Virus record (IMG/VR): IMGVR_UViG_3300025141_000483
Location: 1 to 30,912 of that record
DNA: 30,912 bases
Reading direction: 5' to 3' (one strand)
DNA from: a virus
Shown here: positions 29,775-30,912 of the stretch, piece after piece
How positions within the stretch are numbered: the stretch's first letter is position 1
Layout of the letters: every line of letters starts with the position of its first letter
Notes under the pieces: model-generated
Database searches by the model: none
Told to the model about the DNA's origin: nothing
What the model saw: only the letters and a program-made list of their open reading frames with translations
Position numbers and translations under genes: made by a program

Positions 29775-30229
29775 ATTTCCACTTCCTCTGTATCAGAGTT
29801 TTCTTCTTCTAACTTAATTGCTTCTTCCACTTGTTCCTTATCCAATCCATACCAATCTTTCTTTTTCGCCGTAACACCCAAAGTGCCGAATTTACTTTTA
29901 TCTCGTGCATCGGAATTATCCTCTAACAGCTCATCATATTCCTCAACCACAATCCTCTTATCAATAACATCAAAATAAAGTGCTATCTTAGTTTCGTGTG
30001 TCCAACCCAGAAACCTTACCCAAGCATTAGGTAAAAGTGCGAAAGCAGTTTTATTATTTCTATTGAGGGTTAATCTTTTTACTTTGTAAATCTTATCTAA
30101 AAATTTTCTATCCGATAATTTTTCTAATTCCTTATGTGCGTTTTGAGCATTACTCTCGTCGTGGATTGGTTTTCTTTCGCTATTCAAATCTTTCGGCCTT
30201 CCTCTTGGGTATGTCTTTTCTTCTTCCAT
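29771..30229 (-). CDS. AbrB-like DNA-binding regulator
   Basis: 152 residues. The N-terminus has a GRP element (YPRGRPKDLNSERK), like an AT-hook. Residues about 50-95 (KVKRLTLNRNNKTAFALLPN AWVRFLGW...KRIVVEEY) fit the swapped-hairpin AbrB/SpoVT fold: strand, LP-x-W/ll loop, strand, and a final V-V-E strand. The C-terminal half is acidic and possibly a dimerisation or interaction arm. It is second in the operon and is a candidate autoregulator acting on the operators at 30421-30535. Confidence 0.7.
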   Translation of the reverse strand: MEEEKTYPRGRPKDLNSERKPIHDESNAQNAHKELEKLSDRKFLDKIYKVKRLTLNRNNKTAFALLPNAWVRFLGWTHETKIALYFDVIDKRIVVEEYDELLEDNSDARDKSKFGTLGVTAKKKDWYGLDKEQVEEAIKLEEENSDTEEVEI

Positions 30230-30231
30230 TA

Positions 30232-30414
30232 CTAATCTTTATATATACCCCCCTTTAAATACTTTTCCCCTAGTATTTCTACTTTCTGTTCTATCTTATC
30301 TAATTTATCTTGTAAGGGTTTGAGTATCCGTAGGTGGTCAAGTCCCTTGTTAGGACTTGTGCCGAAATTTTTTAACCATTCATAATTCTCTAAACTTATC
30401 TTTACGAGTTTCAT
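30232..30414 (-). CDS. Ribbon-helix-helix-like protein with coiled-coil tail
   Basis: 60 residues from ATG 30414, chosen because it lies 24 bases from the TATA centre; a TTG at 30423 in the same frame lies further upstream. VKISLENYEWLKNFG (4-18) followed by SPNKGLDHLRIL is the strand-helix-helix pattern of CopG/RHH proteins. The second half (LQDKLDKIEQKVEILGEKYL) is a short coiled coil. As the first gene after the operator region it may bind the AGGT/ACCT sites. Confidence 0.65.
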   Translation of the reverse strand: MKLVKISLENYEWLKNFGTSPNKGLDHLRILKPLQDKLDKIEQKVEILGEKYLKGGIYKD

Positions 30415-30420
30415 AATATT

Positions 30421-30450
30421 CAAAGGTACCCCCCATATATAAACCTTTGG
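30421..30450 (-). promoter_or_regulatory. Operon promoter flanked by an inverted repeat
   Basis: BRE CCAAAGG (30450-30444) and TATA TTTATATATG (30443-30434) lie 24 bases before ATG 30414 (leaderless). The TATA is flanked by a perfect 7-bp inverted repeat, CAAAGGT at 30421-30427 and ACCTTTG at 30443-30449, so a dimeric regulator bound there would block TBP or polymerase. Confidence 0.7.
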
Positions 30451-30534
30451 GTATGTATTTAGGTATATTAGGTAAACCTATGAGGTAGCGATTTAGTTAC
30501 CTATATACTTATGGGTATATATTTAGGTAAACCT
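30450..30534. repeat. Operator-like repeat cluster
   Basis: GGTATGTATTTAGGTA (30450-30465) recurs as GGTATATATTTAGGTA (30514-30529). Two short palindromes with AGGT-AA-ACCT cores lie at 30469-30480 (TAGGTAAACCTA) and 30525-30534. Together with the promoter-flanking repeat this gives at least three AGGT/ACCT sites within about 115 bases, suggesting a multi-site operator. Confidence 0.6.
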
Positions 30535-30540
30535 TATATG

Positions 30541-30698
30541 GTAATATTATATTTTTTTGGGAAAATAATAGCATTGCTAAGCCCTATTTTTCACTTATCA
30601 GTAGGAACAAAAGCCCCACCACTACTAAAAAGTAATAAAAATATAAAAAATATGGGTATATAGATATATGTGTTTTATAACTATTATGTTGTGACTTG
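30541..30698. other. Non-coding remainder of the divergent region
   Basis: No supported gene lies in 30541-30698. It is very AT-rich, with a small TAGCA-T-TGCTA palindrome at 30569-30579 and another ATGGGTATATA copy near 30652-30662. An ORF on the minus strand here reads as low-complexity hydrophobic sequence and overlaps the plus-strand gene, so it is not annotated. Confidence 0.5.
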
Positions 30699-30715
30699 CG
30701 AAAAGTATATAAGGT
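30699..30715 (+). promoter_or_regulatory. BRE/TATA leaderless promoter of the plus-strand gene
   Basis: CGAAAAGTATATAAGG: BRE CGAAA followed by TATA, whose centre (about 30709) lies 26 bases before ATG 30735. The gene has no Shine-Dalgarno sequence, so it should be leaderless. Confidence 0.7.
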
Positions 30716-30734
30716 ATTTTCGGCTTGGTATATT

Positions 30735-30908
30735 ATGGTTACAAAGAAAGCAAAGCAGAAGGAAGGAAGAGAAGAGGACAGCACAGAAGAAGATTGTTTT
30801 TTGGGTGTGTTGTTAAAATCTCAGAAGTGGTATGGAAAAAAGAAAGGCGAGTACTTTACTTGTGGAAAAGATTGTCCTTGTAAAGATTGGGGGTTACCAA
30901 ATGAATAA
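30735..30908 (+). CDS. Small basic/Cys-rich protein (57 aa)
   Basis: 57 residues from ATG 30735, which fits the promoter spacing better than an in-frame TTG at 30696 lying upstream of the predicted transcript start. The N-terminal half is charged (KKAKQKEGREEDSTEED). The C-terminal half has CGKDCPCKDWG, a cysteine cluster that could bind zinc. It is divergent from the chaperonin operon, so likely an early gene; the shared intergenic region suggests joint control. Confidence 0.6.
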   Translation: MVTKKAKQKEGREEDSTEEDCFLGVLLKSQKWYGKKKGEYFTCGKDCPCKDWGLPNE

Positions 30909-30912
30909 AGAA
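30901..30912 (+). CDS. Start of the next plus-strand gene (partial)
   Basis: ATG 30901 overlaps the stop of the preceding gene by eight bases and reads MNKE to the window edge. Given the coupling habit of this genome it probably opens the next gene of a plus-strand operon, but only four codons are visible. Confidence 0.35.

Noticed and set aside
30584-30784. Minus-strand ORF of 66 codons with a hydrophobic end
   Set aside because: It overlaps the promoter and 5' half of the plus-strand gene at 30735, has no start signal and reads as low-complexity AT-rich translation.
1-30912. CRISPR arrays, tRNA genes, integrase, attachment sites, reverse transcriptase/DGR
   Set aside because: No regularly spaced repeats, cloverleaf sequences, recombinase motifs or reverse-transcriptase motifs were recognised by eye on either strand.

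Overview
The window is about 31 kb of an AT-rich genome of a head-tailed (Caudoviricetes, siphovirus-like) virus that very probably infects an archaeon. The tailed-virus assignment is direct: terminase, portal, prohead protease, scaffold, HK97-fold capsid protein, head-tail connectors, tail tube, tail chaperones, tape measure, hub and fibres lie in the usual order on one strand. The archaeal host is inferred from promoters with BRE/TATA elements about 24-27 bases ahead of an ATG (leaderless mRNAs), a group II (thermosome-type) chaperonin, AbrB-like and ribbon-helix-helix regulators, and the absence of a peptidoglycan lysin. I cannot name the host lineage. No integrase, tRNA, rRNA or CRISPR was seen.

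Layout. Nearly everything is on the minus strand, so gene order reads right to left. From a promoter/operator region at 30421-30734, one tightly coupled operon (30414 to 23462) encodes an RHH-like protein, an AbrB-like regulator, two tiny proteins, a group II chaperonin, a methyltransferase-glycosyltransferase fusion, a second glycosyltransferase and the terminase large subunit. A lone plus-strand RHH-like gene (23279-23527) overlaps the terminase 3' end and is divergent from the portal gene. Head genes (portal, split protease, scaffold, major capsid protein) run from 23208 to 19688. An oligo-T block follows, then connectors, tail terminator, tube, chaperones, tape measure, hub, fibres, an Asp-box beta-propeller and small membrane proteins down to 6957. 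The left 7 kb holds a small methyltransferase, an acidic membrane-anchored protein, a metallophosphoesterase, winged-helix proteins, a SWIM zinc finger, zinc ribbons, a possible PD-(D/E)XK nuclease and a RusA-like resolvase, which looks like a DNA-processing module. Short plus-strand genes at both edges belong to oppositely oriented blocks that continue outside the window.

How the genes work together: the right-hand operon sets up regulation, folding capacity (chaperonin), glycan modification and packaging. The portal/protease/scaffold/capsid genes build the prohead, the connector-to-fibre genes build a non-contractile tail with a fairly short tape measure, and the left module probably resolves or trims DNA for packaging. 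Gene junctions are nearly all TAATG or ATGA overlaps, so translation is coupled along the operons.

Most notable: (1) the virus-encoded group II chaperonin; (2) a lambda G/GT-like -1 frameshift site (A AAA AAG) with a hidden 73-codon downstream frame ending exactly at the tape-measure start; (3) a prohead protease split over two overlapping frames, the second of which carries a scaffold with its own internal Shine-Dalgarno start; (4) an operator-like set of AGGT/ACCT inverted repeats around the operon promoter; (5) a methyltransferase / kinase-like / glycosyltransferase fusion.
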